A stretch of DNA of 39,242 bases from Flavobacteriaceae bacterium (GTDB lineage Bacteria; Bacteroidota; Bacteroidia; Flavobacteriales; Flavobacteriaceae), in assembly GCA_947451475.1 (NCBI GenBank), contig CANFZC010000019.1:1-39242 (forward strand), written 5' to 3'. A program made the position numbers and the translations under genes. Of this stretch, positions 8,628-17,663 are shown one piece after another; the first letter of the stretch is position 1, and each line of letters begins with the position of its first letter. Below the pieces are notes generated by a model. It was not told the DNA's origin, did no database searches, and saw only the letters and a program-made list of their open reading frames with translations.

Positions 8628-9569
8628 ATGCCTTTTTTCTCAGTTATAGTGCCGCTCTACAACAAAGAATCATTTGTAATGAATGCGATTCAAAGCATAC
8701 TGTCACAAGGCTTTCAAGATTTTGAAATCCTCATTGTAGACGATGGGTCCACGGATCAAAGCTTAGCACTCGTCTCAGCAATTGATTCGGCTTCTATTCG
8801 AATACTACAACACGAGACAAACAAAGGACTCTCTGCCGCAAGAAATACGGGCATCCGAGCAGCACAGGCTTCCCATATTGCTTTCTTGGACGCTGATGAT
8901 GTATGGAAACCCGATTACCTTGCTACTATTTACGCATTACTACAGGACTTCCCCGAAACCCAGTTATGGGCTACTAATTATGAAGAACTGCATCCCAATG
9001 CCGTCACTGTTGTACATCAAAACCCCGCTTTTAAAAAGGAAGACCGTACCGTAGTTGCTGATTTTTTTGCTAGTAATGTAGGTAAGCCCATTTATTTTCC
9101 GAGTAGTTTTTGTGCTGCCAAAGCCGTTTTTGAGACCATTGGATATTATAACGAGACCCTAACGTATGCTGAGGATGTTGATTTAAACATTAGGGCCAAT
9201 TCCCATTATAAGTTGGCTTATGCCAACAAGCCATTGGTTACTTATACCTTATTTTCGGAGAACCAAATTACGAACAGTCATTTCTCTAGTAAAGTAATTC
9301 CGAATTTTGCAGACTATGACGCCCTGATTCAGGCTAATGCCTCCTTGAAAAAGTATGTAGATTTTAACCGCTATATCTTTGCCAAGTATTACAAGCAAGA
9401 AGAGGCCTGGGATAAATTTGATGCTATTCGCAAAGAAATCGATACTGCGAGTTTGAATTACAAACAGTTGTTTTTACTGGATGCCCCACTGTTTATGTTG
9501 CTTTGGATTAAGAAAATAAAAGCCTATTTTCTAAGTAAGGGTGTACTGTTGACTACTTATGACCGTTAG
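8628..9569 (+). CDS. Glycosyltransferase family 2
   Basis: 313 residues. Classical GT2 GT-A domain: FSVIVPLYNKESFVMNAIQS (4-23), ILIVDDGSTDQS (34-45), NKGLSAARNTGI (65-76), FLDADD with the metal-binding DAD (87-91), then a conserved YNETLTYAEDVDLNIRA region where an acidic pair (ED) is the likely catalytic base. The last 60 residues are more variable and contain a hydrophobic stretch (LFLLDAPLFMLLWIKK) that could associate with the membrane. Expected to add one sugar to a lipid-linked oligosaccharide in the cytoplasm. The 3' end overlaps the convergent ketoisomerase gene by 17 bp. Confidence 0.88.
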   Translation: MPFFSVIVPLYNKESFVMNAIQSILSQGFQDFEILIVDDGSTDQSLALVSAIDSASIRILQHETNKGLSAARNTGIRAAQASHIAFLDADDVWKPDYLATIYALLQDFPETQLWATNYEELHPNAVTVVHQNPAFKKEDRTVVADFFASNVGKPIYFPSSFCAAKAVFETIGYYNETLTYAEDVDLNIRANSHYKLAYANKPLVTYTLFSENQITNSHFSSKVIPNFADYDALIQANASLKKYVDFNRYIFAKYYKQEEAWDKFDAIRKEIDTASLNYKQLFLLDAPLFMLLWIKKIKAYFLSKGVLLTTYDR

Positions 9570-9957
9570 CCACATAGGCTAAGTACTCCTCGTATTCCCG
9601 AATATAATCTGCTTCTAAAAATTCACCAGAAGAAATTACTAAGCATACCGAGCCCGAAGAGAAGTTTTCTAGTTCTCGCCAAATATTAGCTTTGATCAAC
9701 AAGCCTTTGTCGGGTTTATTTAAAGACACAATTTGTTCGTTAGTACCATCTTTAAGCACTACATCAAAACTTCCTGACAGCGGAATTAACAATTCTAATT
9801 GTGCTTTATGGGCATGCCCTCCCCTTTTTGCTGTACTGGGCACATCAAATAAGTAATACACTCTTTTGATTTCAAATGGGAGTGTATCTTTTTCTATTAC
9901 CGCAATATTACCGCGGTAATCTTCAACTTTAGGTATGGTAATTAACTCAAAATTCAT
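9553..9957 (-). CDS. dTDP-sugar 3,4-ketoisomerase, FdtA/QdtA (WxcM-type cupin)
   Basis: 134 residues, the normal length for this single-domain cupin. Key signatures: RGNIAVIE near the N-terminus, KRVYYLFDVP (31-40), the RGGHAHK active-site motif (45-51), then cupin strands through ELLIPLSGSFDVVLKDG and LLIKANIWRELENFS. The family converts dTDP-4-oxo-6-deoxyglucose into the 3-oxo sugar (galacto for FdtA, gluco for QdtA), the substrate for a 3-aminotransferase. The sequence alone does not tell me which epimer is made. It lies 4 bp downstream of the GT4 gene on the same strand. The matching aminotransferase gene lies at 15484-16581. Confidence 0.85.
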   Translation of the reverse strand: MNFELITIPKVEDYRGNIAVIEKDTLPFEIKRVYYLFDVPSTAKRGGHAHKAQLELLIPLSGSFDVVLKDGTNEQIVSLNKPDKGLLIKANIWRELENFSSGSVCLVISSGEFLEADYIREYEEYLAYVANGHK

Positions 9958-9961
9958 GGGG

Positions 9962-11062
9962 CTAACTTACAGTATTTTTTAAGATTTGCAACCATTGCTT
10001 GCCTATTATTTCTATATCGAATGGGGCTACACTATCCATAGCATTGCGTTTACACTCGTTGTAAAGTGCTTCATTCTCTGCGAACAAATTCATCGCCTTT
10101 ACCAGTTGTGCTTGATTTTGATCTTCCACTAATAGTCCGTTACTCCCGTGACTTATGACTTCATTGGGACCACTAAAACAATCGAAGGACACTACGGGGG
10201 TACCGACTGCCAAGGACTCGATAATCACGTTAGGAAAGCCCTCGTTCTTGCTGGTCAAAACGGTAAACAACGCCATTTTATAGTAGGGAAAAGGATTGGC
10301 TACAAAACCTTTGAAAAGGACCTGTTCTTTTACTCCTACTGCTTCAGCCAGCGCTTTGTATTTTGCTTGATGCTTGCCTTCCCCTACCAAAAGTAGTTTG
10401 ATCTTCTTGCTGGGTAAAACCGAGTTAGCGTAGGCCTTAATCAGTACATCAAATTGTTTTACCTCATCGTTCATGCGTCCGATGCCCATAATGAATGCAT
10501 CTTGTTCGCACTGCTCTTGCTTTAAAAGGCCTATTGATTTTAGGTCAATGGGATTGTATACTTGAAGGCTGTTTGCTGCTAATCCTTGAGTAACAACTGC
10601 TTGTTGTATTGCTTTGGAAACGGCCACTATATGGTGGTCTTTATACAACAACCTGGATAAAAAGGGGCTTTTTGGAAAATAATAATTGAGTATGCCGCTG
10701 TGGACGGTATAGAAGGTTTTTTTGGGGAAAACACTTTTAGAAAGCAACCATTCTAAAGGAAAAACCGTCCGCATCCGAAAATCTAGTACGGCATCGAATT
10801 CCTGTTGGACAAAGTAGGTTTTCAACTGTTGAAAGCGCTTGCACTTTCTGGTAATGAAATTAGCCTTGGGCGCAATGGTTCCTAAATTCAATAGCTGTCC
10901 TGCAAAATCATAGGTGATTGCATCACAAAAAATAATATTGTGCACCTCACAGCCTGCTTGGTTAAAATAGATTGACAATAGGGCATGTACTTTTTCGGCA
11001 CCTCCTCCTGATAAACTATCTCCTATCAGTGCCAATTTGCAGTTTGTATTGTGTTTTATCAT
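9962..11062 (-). CDS. Glycosyltransferase family 4
   Basis: 366 residues. N-terminal GT-B motif LALIGDSLSGGGAEKVHALL with the GGGAEKV loop (19-25). The C-terminal donor domain has FIMGIGRMNDEVKQFDVLIK, KLLLVGEGKHQAKYKALAEA, FKGFVANPFPYYK and the E-x7-E motif in NEGFPNVIIESLAVGTPVVS. All GT4 landmarks are present and the length is normal. First gene of a probable two-gene minus-strand operon with the ketoisomerase (4-bp gap). An exact TATATTTG occurs at 11119-11126 upstream, but without a -33 partner. Confidence 0.9.
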   Translation of the reverse strand: MIKHNTNCKLALIGDSLSGGGAEKVHALLSIYFNQAGCEVHNIIFCDAITYDFAGQLLNLGTIAPKANFITRKCKRFQQLKTYFVQQEFDAVLDFRMRTVFPLEWLLSKSVFPKKTFYTVHSGILNYYFPKSPFLSRLLYKDHHIVAVSKAIQQAVVTQGLAANSLQVYNPIDLKSIGLLKQEQCEQDAFIMGIGRMNDEVKQFDVLIKAYANSVLPSKKIKLLLVGEGKHQAKYKALAEAVGVKEQVLFKGFVANPFPYYKMALFTVLTSKNEGFPNVIIESLAVGTPVVSFDCFSGPNEVISHGSNGLLVEDQNQAQLVKAMNLFAENEALYNECKRNAMDSVAPFDIEIIGKQWLQILKNTVS

Positions 11063-11133
11063 TATTGACCTCTATTATGCAACAAACCTCGTTAATTTTT
11101 TTATTTTTACCATCACTACAAATATAAACATTC

Positions 11134-12273
11134 ATGCGGATTTTACTTCTTGGTGAATACAGTCGGTTGCACAATTCTTTAAAAGAAGGATTACTTCATC
11201 TTGGACATGAGATAGTATTAGTAGGCAATGGCGATGGCTTTAAGAATTATCCCGTTGATTTTTCTCTGAAGGCAACCTGGTGCGAGAGTCTATTGGGTAG
11301 GATTCCGAGACAAATCCTCTTCAAACTATTTCGGTTTGATATTGCCAAATGGGAGCACGGACTGCGCTTTTATCTGCTGCTATCTAAACTGAAAAACTTT
11401 GATGTAGTACAATTGATCAACGAAAGTCCGATTCAAACTACGAAAGGCTTTGAACGCTATCTTTTACAGCAATTGGTCAAACAAAACGGCAAGCTGTTTT
11501 TGCTTTCCTCTGGAGTCGATTATTTGAGTGTTCAGTATTTATTGCACAACCCAGTAAAGAAAAATATCTTACAGCCTTTTCTAGAGAATCCCTCTTTAAA
11601 AAAAGAATACCAGTATGTGCTGGATTATACTAGCCAAGGGCATCAAAAAATACATGAGTATCTCTTTGAGCACTGCCAGGGCGTTATTGCCACTGATATT
11701 GATTATGTATTGCCATTAGCAGGGCATCCTAAATATCTAGGATTAATTCCGAACCCTATAAACACCTCCGAATTACGTTATATACCTATAGAAAATACCG
11801 CGCCTATCACAGTGTTTTTAGGCATCAATCAATGGAACACCCTACAAAAAGGAATCCTTTATTTTGAACAGGCTTTAGCGCAAGTTAAAGAAAAATACCA
11901 AGAAGCGGTTGAAGTCATTGTCGTTCAAAACATTCCGTACCACGAGTATATCGTGCTCTATAATAAAGCCCATATCGTATTGGATCAAGTGTTTGCCTAT
12001 GACCAAGGCTATAATGCCCTAGAAGCCATGGCTAAAGGAAAAGTAGTTTTCACAGGGGCCGAAAAAGAATTCTTAACCCACTATGGATTACAGGAAGATG
12101 AAGTGGCTATTAATGCGTTGCCCGACGTCCCTTATTTGGTCGAAAAACTATCTTATTTAATAGAGCATCCGGATGCCATTAGTGCCATCAGTATGCGGGC
12201 AAGAACATTTATAGAAAAGGAGCATGATTTGGTCGCTATTACCCAACGGTATTTAAACATGTGGGCAGGATGA
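11134..12273 (+). CDS. Glycosyltransferase, GT-B fold (GT4-like)
   Basis: 379 residues. Begins MRILLLGEYSRLHNSLKEGL, a GT-B N-terminal strand and helix. The central SSGVDYLSVQYLLH and VIATDIDYVLPLAG segments fit the N-domain, and GLIPNPINTSELRY is the typical domain linker. The C-domain has TVFLGINQWNTLQKGILYFEQAL and DQGYNALEAMAKGKVVFTG, a relaxed E-x7-E region. It overlaps the next gene by 4 bp (ATGA), so the two are translationally coupled. Divergent from the GT4/ketoisomerase operon across a 71-bp gap. Confidence 0.82.
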   Translation: MRILLLGEYSRLHNSLKEGLLHLGHEIVLVGNGDGFKNYPVDFSLKATWCESLLGRIPRQILFKLFRFDIAKWEHGLRFYLLLSKLKNFDVVQLINESPIQTTKGFERYLLQQLVKQNGKLFLLSSGVDYLSVQYLLHNPVKKNILQPFLENPSLKKEYQYVLDYTSQGHQKIHEYLFEHCQGVIATDIDYVLPLAGHPKYLGLIPNPINTSELRYIPIENTAPITVFLGINQWNTLQKGILYFEQALAQVKEKYQEAVEVIVVQNIPYHEYIVLYNKAHIVLDQVFAYDQGYNALEAMAKGKVVFTGAEKEFLTHYGLQEDEVAINALPDVPYLVEKLSYLIEHPDAISAISMRARTFIEKEHDLVAITQRYLNMWAG

Positions 12274-13640
12274 AAGCAGTGCACAGGATGTCTTTACTTC
12301 AAAAATTAGGAAGCGTACTTATATTTTTAATTCCTGTTCTAACGGCTTTTTTTTATGCTTATACCCTACCCGTTTCTTTTGATGAAGCGGTCACCTATTT
12401 GTATTTTACCCAAAAAGGATTTACGGCTAGTATTACTAATTATCCCGCCCCGAATAACCATGTCTTGCATTCCTTACTCACCAATGCAACCCGATATATT
12501 CCTTTGTTGAGTACGTTACTAAAATTGCGCATTTCCTCCCTCTTATTTTCCGCAGCCACTCTCGTAGTCAACTACCAATTTATTAAAAAGCACTTTAGTC
12601 AAAAAATGGCGCTTAGTGCGGCAGGCGTTGCTTCAGTTCTCTTTTTAAATTGCTACTACAGTTATATGTCAAGAGGCTATGAATTGGTAAGTCTTTGCTT
12701 TATCCTGAGCTTATTTTGCGCCTTTACAATCATTAAGGAACCTAATCCCAATAAAAACTGGGTCCTTTTGGGACTCTTTTCGGTTATCGGTTTTTTTACT
12801 GTTCCCACCTACCTGTATCCCTTTATTTCTATCAACTGTTTTATCGTATTGCTGCAGCGCAAAACCTTATGGAAACAAGTACTTTTAGTGGGATGCGTAT
12901 TGCTCCTGGTATTCCTGTTATACCTTCCGATCATTTATGCCAATGGATTAGAAGCTTTAACCAATAACACCTATGTAAAACCCTTACCCCTGTATACGGT
13001 ACTCCGATCCTTGCCCAAATATTACCTGATTACCTTAGCGGAAATTACTGGTATACCTTGGGTGGTAATCGTCTTGCTGTTGCTGTTTAGTTGTTATTTA
13101 ATTTTTAGAAGTAAAGACAAAATGGCTATGTACTTCACTGTTATTTTCGTTGTTACTCCCTTGCTTTTTTTAAGTATCCAAAGGGTATTGCCCTATGCGC
13201 GTGTTTTTACTTATTATAACTATATCATCGTATTGCTAGTTTTACTCCCGCTGCAACAAAAAATAGATAAAGTACCCTATACCCTCTTGATTCCGATTAT
13301 TTTAACCCTACAAATTGGATTAGTACTGAATTTTAATTGGAAAATTTATTCTTATGAAGACAAGGATAATGCTATCAACATCACGGCTTCAAAATTGATT
13401 CCCAAGATACTAGGCAATCATAAGTATCTTATGAATGACGTATTGCTTCCCTATAATTTGGAATTTGAATTAAAAGATAAAGGATATACCCACTATACTA
13501 TTAAAGAGACCAGCTACAAAAAAATCAGTGCGGATACGCTAGCTGATTATGATTATATTGTAATCAAAAAAGAAGAAGACAATACAAAAAATAAGCAAGC
13601 GTTTTACCAAACGGATTACTATTCCGTGTATGCTAATTGA
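12270..13640 (+). CDS. Polytopic membrane glycosyltransferase, GT-C / GT39-like
   Basis: 456 residues from ATG 12270, which overlaps the upstream stop as ATGA; the in-frame GTG at 12261 is less likely. About ten transmembrane segments. After the first, the loop SFDEAVTYLYFTQKG (about 32-46) has the acidic pair expected of a GT-C catalytic loop, followed by PAPNNHVLHSLL, resembling the NNHPLY motif of GT39-like enzymes. The C-terminus is a soluble domain (SKLIPKILGNHKYLMNDV and onwards). Probably transfers a sugar from a polyprenyl-phosphate donor to a periplasmic glycan acceptor. It ends 15 bp before the convergent flippase gene. Confidence 0.75.
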   Translation: MKAVHRMSLLQKLGSVLIFLIPVLTAFFYAYTLPVSFDEAVTYLYFTQKGFTASITNYPAPNNHVLHSLLTNATRYIPLLSTLLKLRISSLLFSAATLVVNYQFIKKHFSQKMALSAAGVASVLFLNCYYSYMSRGYELVSLCFILSLFCAFTIIKEPNPNKNWVLLGLFSVIGFFTVPTYLYPFISINCFIVLLQRKTLWKQVLLVGCVLLLVFLLYLPIIYANGLEALTNNTYVKPLPLYTVLRSLPKYYLITLAEITGIPWVVIVLLLLFSCYLIFRSKDKMAMYFTVIFVVTPLLFLSIQRVLPYARVFTYYNYIIVLLVLLPLQQKIDKVPYTLLIPIILTLQIGLVLNFNWKIYSYEDKDNAINITASKLIPKILGNHKYLMNDVLLPYNLEFELKDKGYTHYTIKETSYKKISADTLADYDYIVIKKEEDNTKNKQAFYQTDYYSVYAN

Positions 13641-13655
13641 TGCCTTTTGCGGGGA

Positions 13656-14924
13656 TTAGGACTTACTAAACAATTTTCTAAACATTAGTAGTACTACAAT
13701 AAAACTTAGGATGTTGGCGATACAATAGGCTTGCAGCGCTCCCTTTATGCCATAAAGCGGCAAGAGATATAATGCCAGCAGCAAATAAGAACAGTTAAAG
13801 AGCAATTCGATGATAAAGTATCTTTTCATCATGGTTTTTACCAATACTTGGAAACCAAATGCTAAGGTCATAATGCGAAAAAAGTCGCCTATCAATTGCC
13901 AGATAAGAAGGTCATTTATACTTGAAAATTCTGCTGTAAACGCTAATTTCAGCACAAAAGATTTGGCTAAATAGAGCCCCAACAGCATTACGAAAAACAG
14001 CGGAACTAGGACTTTAAAATACTCTTTTAGTTCTACTTTGAATTCGCTTTCGGTATGAATTGAAGCTAGTTTTGGCATATAGTACAAGGAAAGCCCGGAA
14101 CTAAAAAACATCATATAAAAGCCCGACAATCTATTTATAGCATCCCATAACCCAGCCTCATTAAGAGCATATTGCCTTACTATGGAATCCCTAATTACCA
14201 TTAAAGTTACGGGCACTACCACAGCACTCAGTAGCGCCATAATTGAAAACCTTTGGATGATTTTCAGGTATTTTACGCTAAGGATTTTTTGCAATCGGAA
14301 TTGGAAATAACTTTTGTCTTTACTAACAAAAACATAGGTTACAACAACCATCAAGAACTCTCCCAGCGCAACAGACAACAAGCCCCCTTCTATATTATCA
14401 AACATTATTAAATAGGCTGTTGTACCAAACAGCACTACATTCGAAATCACCTGAATTAAGATAATACTCTTGTATTTTTCTAGTCCGTTATAAATGGCCA
14501 ACCAAAAGGAATTAATGACCATCAGTGGCAGTAAGAGTCCGAAAAAGCGAATGGGGGTAGTATATTGATTTGAGTAAAACAATAAATGGGACAACATTGG
14601 TGCCATGGCTTCAACGGCAATGCATAAAAGTGTTGATATACCCAAAAATAGCCAGAAAAAGGTGGAATACACTATGGATAATTCTTCTTGATCATCTTTA
14701 TTTTCGACAAATAACTTGACTATGGAATTATTAATACCTAGCGTAGCGATGGACTTTAGCATCCCTGAAAAGTTTTTAAAACTTCCTATTAATGCCATTC
14801 CAGAAGTCCCTAAAAATACCGCTATAATTTTGGACGAGAAGATACCCAATATAAAACTAACGAACACTGAAATAGAATTCAGTGATACTACTTTTAGTAG
14901 ACTATGTCGTTTTAGGATTTTCAA
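13656..14924 (-). CDS. Wzx-like polysaccharide flippase (MOP superfamily)
   Basis: 422 residues with about 12 hydrophobic segments. The N-terminus LLKVVSLNSISVFVSFILGIFSSKIIAVFLG, followed by GMALIGSFKNFSGMLKSIATLGI, is characteristic of PST/Wzx-type O-antigen flippases. It is expected to move undecaprenyl-diphosphate-linked oligosaccharide from the cytoplasmic to the periplasmic face. Last gene of the minus-strand operon (FemAB-like, aminotransferase, LbH acyltransferase, flippase), starting 1 bp after the preceding stop. Confidence 0.85.
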   Translation of the reverse strand: MKILKRHSLLKVVSLNSISVFVSFILGIFSSKIIAVFLGTSGMALIGSFKNFSGMLKSIATLGINNSIVKLFVENKDDQEELSIVYSTFFWLFLGISTLLCIAVEAMAPMLSHLLFYSNQYTTPIRFFGLLLPLMVINSFWLAIYNGLEKYKSIILIQVISNVVLFGTTAYLIMFDNIEGGLLSVALGEFLMVVVTYVFVSKDKSYFQFRLQKILSVKYLKIIQRFSIMALLSAVVVPVTLMVIRDSIVRQYALNEAGLWDAINRLSGFYMMFFSSGLSLYYMPKLASIHTESEFKVELKEYFKVLVPLFFVMLLGLYLAKSFVLKLAFTAEFSSINDLLIWQLIGDFFRIMTLAFGFQVLVKTMMKRYFIIELLFNCSYLLLALYLLPLYGIKGALQAYCIANILSFIVVLLMFRKLFSKS

Positions 14925-14925
14925 T

Positions 14926-15483
14926 TTAAATTTCTCGTATTACTTTGGCAGGGTTGCCAGCAGCTACAACATTAGCAGGGATATTTTTGGTAACTACGGC
15001 GCTGTTCCCTATCACTGCATTTTTACCAATAGTCACCCCTTTCAGTATGGTTACATTATCTCCTATAAATACATTTTCTTCAATAAGCACTGGGGCTGAA
15101 TTAGGTTCCCCCTCTATTCTTTGGTCTATGGCTAGACTATGACCATCATGATCCATAATGGAGCAATTAACGCCAATTAACACCTTAGATTTAATTGTGA
15201 TTTTATCCCTTGCTTCTGCAGAAAATCCGTTATTCAACGTAACGTTGTCCCCAATTATAATTTGGCTATTTTCAGTTCTGGCTTCCATATAGGCGTAGTG
15301 CGAATAAAAATTAGGAGATGCAATGACTCCAAACTGTACATTCTCACCAAAGGTTATACAACCCTTTCCTTTTACTAGAAGCGGATGGAATAATCGCGCT
15401 TGCCCTATGACCTTATGACAATCGGACAACCATTTATATTTAACAATCCGTAATTTTATAAAAAAGAAATGCTTTAGACTCAT
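14926..15483 (-). CDS. Left-handed beta-helix (hexapeptide-repeat) acyltransferase
   Basis: 185 residues. After a basic, amphipathic N-terminus, hexapeptide repeats run from about residue 45 to the end: IIIGDNVTLNNG, IKSKVLIGVNCSIMDHDGHS, VLIEENVFIGDNVTILKGVTIGKNAVIGNSAVVTK, closing with the family signature VVAAGNPAKVIREI. The MDHDGHS segment carries the histidine expected in acetyl/acyltransferases of the LacA/Maa/WcaF group. Starting directly after the aminotransferase stop (0 bp gap), it may acylate the amino sugar made by that enzyme (FdtC-like role) or O-acetylate another residue. The substrate is inference. Confidence 0.82.
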   Translation of the reverse strand: MSLKHFFFIKLRIVKYKWLSDCHKVIGQARLFHPLLVKGKGCITFGENVQFGVIASPNFYSHYAYMEARTENSQIIIGDNVTLNNGFSAEARDKITIKSKVLIGVNCSIMDHDGHSLAIDQRIEGEPNSAPVLIEENVFIGDNVTILKGVTIGKNAVIGNSAVVTKNIPANVVAAGNPAKVIREI

Positions 15484-16581
15484 TTAATATCGGTTTAAAA
15501 TTTGGATTACAGTAGCTACCTCATCAGAGGTCATAACTGGGCTGATGGGGATACTCAAAACCTCTTGATGTATTTTTTCAGTAATGGGCAAGGAGATGGA
15601 ATGCCATTCGGGCAATGCTTTTTGCTGGTGTGGTGGAACCGGATAATGGATCATGGTTTCAATCCCCTTTTCTTTTAAATAGTTTTGAAGATGCAGGCGG
15701 TCCGTTGTACGGACCACAAACAAATGAAACACATGATTATTGGAAAAATCCCAATAGGGTAATTCTACCTTATTGTTTTTGATTTCGGTTAAATACCTTT
15801 TAGCAATTCGTTTTCTTTGTTCGTTTTCAGCATCTAAATACGGTAACTTCACGTTTAGAAAAGCGGCTTGTAGTTCGTCTAAGCGGGAGTTTACACCTAT
15901 AACTTCGTTATAGTATTTTTGTTCGGACCCATAATTGCGCAAGGCTCTAATCATCTTATATACGGCTTCATCATTGGTCGTTACCGCACCGGCATCACCT
16001 ATGGCTCCAAGATTTTTAGCGGGGTAAAAACTAAAGGCTGCAGCATCGGCTAGGTTTCCAGCTATGCCTTTATCGTTTTGGGCTCCGTGCGCTTGAGCAG
16101 CATCTTCGAACAGCCATAATCCATTTTGTTTTGCGATGGCAGCGAGTGCGCTCATATCGGCCAATTGACCGTATAAATGCACCGCTAAAATTGCTTTCGT
16201 TTTTGCCGTGATTTTGCTGGAAACTAAAGTAGCATCCAAGTTAAAGGTTTGCCCATCGGGCTCCACCAAGACGGGAACTAAATCAGCTTGCAGTATGGCT
16301 AGTATACTTGCAATATAGGTATTGGCTGGGACTATGATTTCGTCCCCCTTTTGCAATCTTCCTAGTTGTATATAGGCTTTAAAGATTAGGATTAAGGCAT
16401 CGAGACCGTTGCCTACTCCGGCACAATACTTTACGCCGCAATAGTGGGCAAAACTAGATTCAAATGCTTTGACTTCTTCTCCCAAAATAAACCAACCCTT
16501 CTCAAGCACTAAATCCATTTTTTGTTGGAATTGTGTTTGGTATGCGCTGTTTATTTTTTGTAAATCGAAAAACTTAATCAT
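15484..16581 (-). CDS. PLP-dependent sugar 3-aminotransferase, FdtB/QdtB-like (DegT/DnrJ/EryC1)
   Basis: 365 residues. Family landmarks: FFDLQKIN start, [10 protein letters not shown] (54-63, cofactor phosphate region), [36 protein letters not shown] with the PLP-contacting Asp160, [18 protein letters not shown] with the Schiff-base lysine K189, and RALRNYGS followed by [18 protein letters not shown]. It fits enzymes that aminate 3-oxo-6-deoxyhexoses to dTDP-3-amino-3,6-dideoxyhexose. The substrate would be the product of the ketoisomerase at 9553-9957. It overlaps the upstream FemAB-like gene by 4 bp and abuts the LbH acyltransferase, so it is in a coupled operon. Confidence 0.87.
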   Translation of the reverse strand: MIKFFDLQKINSAYQTQFQQKMDLVLEKGWFILGEEVKAFESSFAHYCGVKYCAGVGNGLDALILIFKAYIQLGRLQKGDEIIVPANTYIASILAILQADLVPVLVEPDGQTFNLDATLVSSKITAKTKAILAVHLYGQLADMSALAAIAKQNGLWLFEDAAQAHGAQNDKGIAGNLADAAAFSFYPAKNLGAIGDAGAVTTNDEAVYKMIRALRNYGSEQKYYNEVIGVNSRLDELQAAFLNVKLPYLDAENEQRKRIAKRYLTEIKNNKVELPYWDFSNNHVFHLFVVRTTDRLHLQNYLKEKGIETMIHYPVPPHQQKALPEWHSISLPITEKIHQEVLSIPISPVMTSDEVATVIQILNRY

Positions 16582-17555
16582 AGTAGCACAGCATCTAAAA
16601 GTGAAAAATGGGAGGTATTGATTTCGTAAAAATCCTGTACGGTAGTTTTAGCGCCAAAGCTTTCTTTCCAATACAATAGGCCGGCATTTATTTTGCGTCC
16701 GTTATCTTCATGGGAGGTGCCAAAATCAAAATAGTGCTTGTCTTTAAATACCTCTGTTATGAGATGGTTATGCAAAAAGTCTAGGCTACCCAATTGGTTT
16801 TTGTCGCCATTGCCCGAAATGTATTGTGAGTGTGCCACCTTATTTGAAACTAAAATTGTGGTTCCTGCCACCAATTCCTCTTGATGGTAAACATTAAACT
16901 GACGGATATTATCAGGAAAAAGCTTGTGTAGTCTTTTAATTTCCTCTAGTGAATGCACGGGTTTCGCTCCGTGTTTTTCTTTTAAATTCGGAATCAAAAT
17001 AGTGTTCCAAAAGGACTCAAAATCAGTCACTTCTTTTATTTCCAACTCGTTTTTAGCGCCCCTTTTCACCCCTTGTTTTCTATCGGTTGACAAGGAATAA
17101 TTTTGCGTTAAATCAAGTACTGAAAGGCAATCCCTTCGAACAAGATTTGCCTGTAACAAGAATAACACATATTCGATTTCTTCTGCAAAGCACGTTGTGT
17201 AAATGGAAGGAATCAACTTAAGTTGAAGGGTTTGGATTTTTTGATGGTGTAGAAAGTCCAAAACGGTTCTGACGATCGCAATCACCTCGCTTAGTTTGCT
17301 GTTTTCTGCAAAAACAAAGCCCCCGTAGGTTAATCCTTGATGCGAATAAAGTGTAGACCCTTGTCGGTTTGCCGGCACTACCGCTACTAGCGAAGCTGCT
17401 TCAAAAACGAGTAAGGATTCGTCTACGAAACGATCAGCATGGTATTCCATAAAATCGCGTTCAAGTAAAAAAGTAGCATTTTTGGCCTGTTTTATAAACG
17501 CATTCCAAATGGCGGCATCATGGGTTTCAAAACGTCTGACAGTATAGTTTTTCAC
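16578..17555 (-). CDS. FemAB/GNAT-type acyltransferase of the glycan cluster
   Basis: 325 residues, GTG start (17553-17555, [10 protein letters not shown]); no in-frame ATG gives a better start. The C-terminal half has GNAT-like signatures: [40 protein letters not shown], and [20 protein letters not shown] followed by YWKESFGAK, as in FemAB-like proteins of Bacteroidota polysaccharide loci. FemAB relatives transfer amino-acyl or acyl groups to amines. First gene of the four-gene operon and overlapping the aminotransferase gene by 4 bp, it is a candidate for decorating the 3-amino sugar. The actual acyl group is unknown. Confidence 0.75.
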   Translation of the reverse strand: MKNYTVRRFETHDAAIWNAFIKQAKNATFLLERDFMEYHADRFVDESLLVFEAASLVAVVPANRQGSTLYSHQGLTYGGFVFAENSKLSEVIAIVRTVLDFLHHQKIQTLQLKLIPSIYTTCFAEEIEYVLFLLQANLVRRDCLSVLDLTQNYSLSTDRKQGVKRGAKNELEIKEVTDFESFWNTILIPNLKEKHGAKPVHSLEEIKRLHKLFPDNIRQFNVYHQEELVAGTTILVSNKVAHSQYISGNGDKNQLGSLDFLHNHLITEVFKDKHYFDFGTSHEDNGRKINAGLLYWKESFGAKTTVQDFYEINTSHFSLLDAVLL

Positions 17556-17663
17556 GTGTTCACTTTAACTTTGGAAAATTAAACATTTATTTTTAAATAC
17601 CTTATGAATGTTAAAAATTAGATTTTATAGAAATATTGCGTAATTTTAAAATTCATTAATTGA

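Noticed and set aside
11119..11126. TATATTTG as a promoter for the GT4 gene at 9962-11062
   Set aside because: The -7 half matches but there is no -33 partner, and it sits about 57 bp from the start in an AT-rich gap, so it is not listed as a separate feature.
14716..15142. Plus-strand ORFs opposite the flippase and the LbH acyltransferase
   Set aside because: Complement of hexapeptide repeats and membrane helices; no start context or family signal.
5406..17555. Glycan cluster as a recently acquired mobile island
   Set aside because: No integrase, transposase, tRNA or flanking repeats are visible, and base composition does not stand out clearly by eye.
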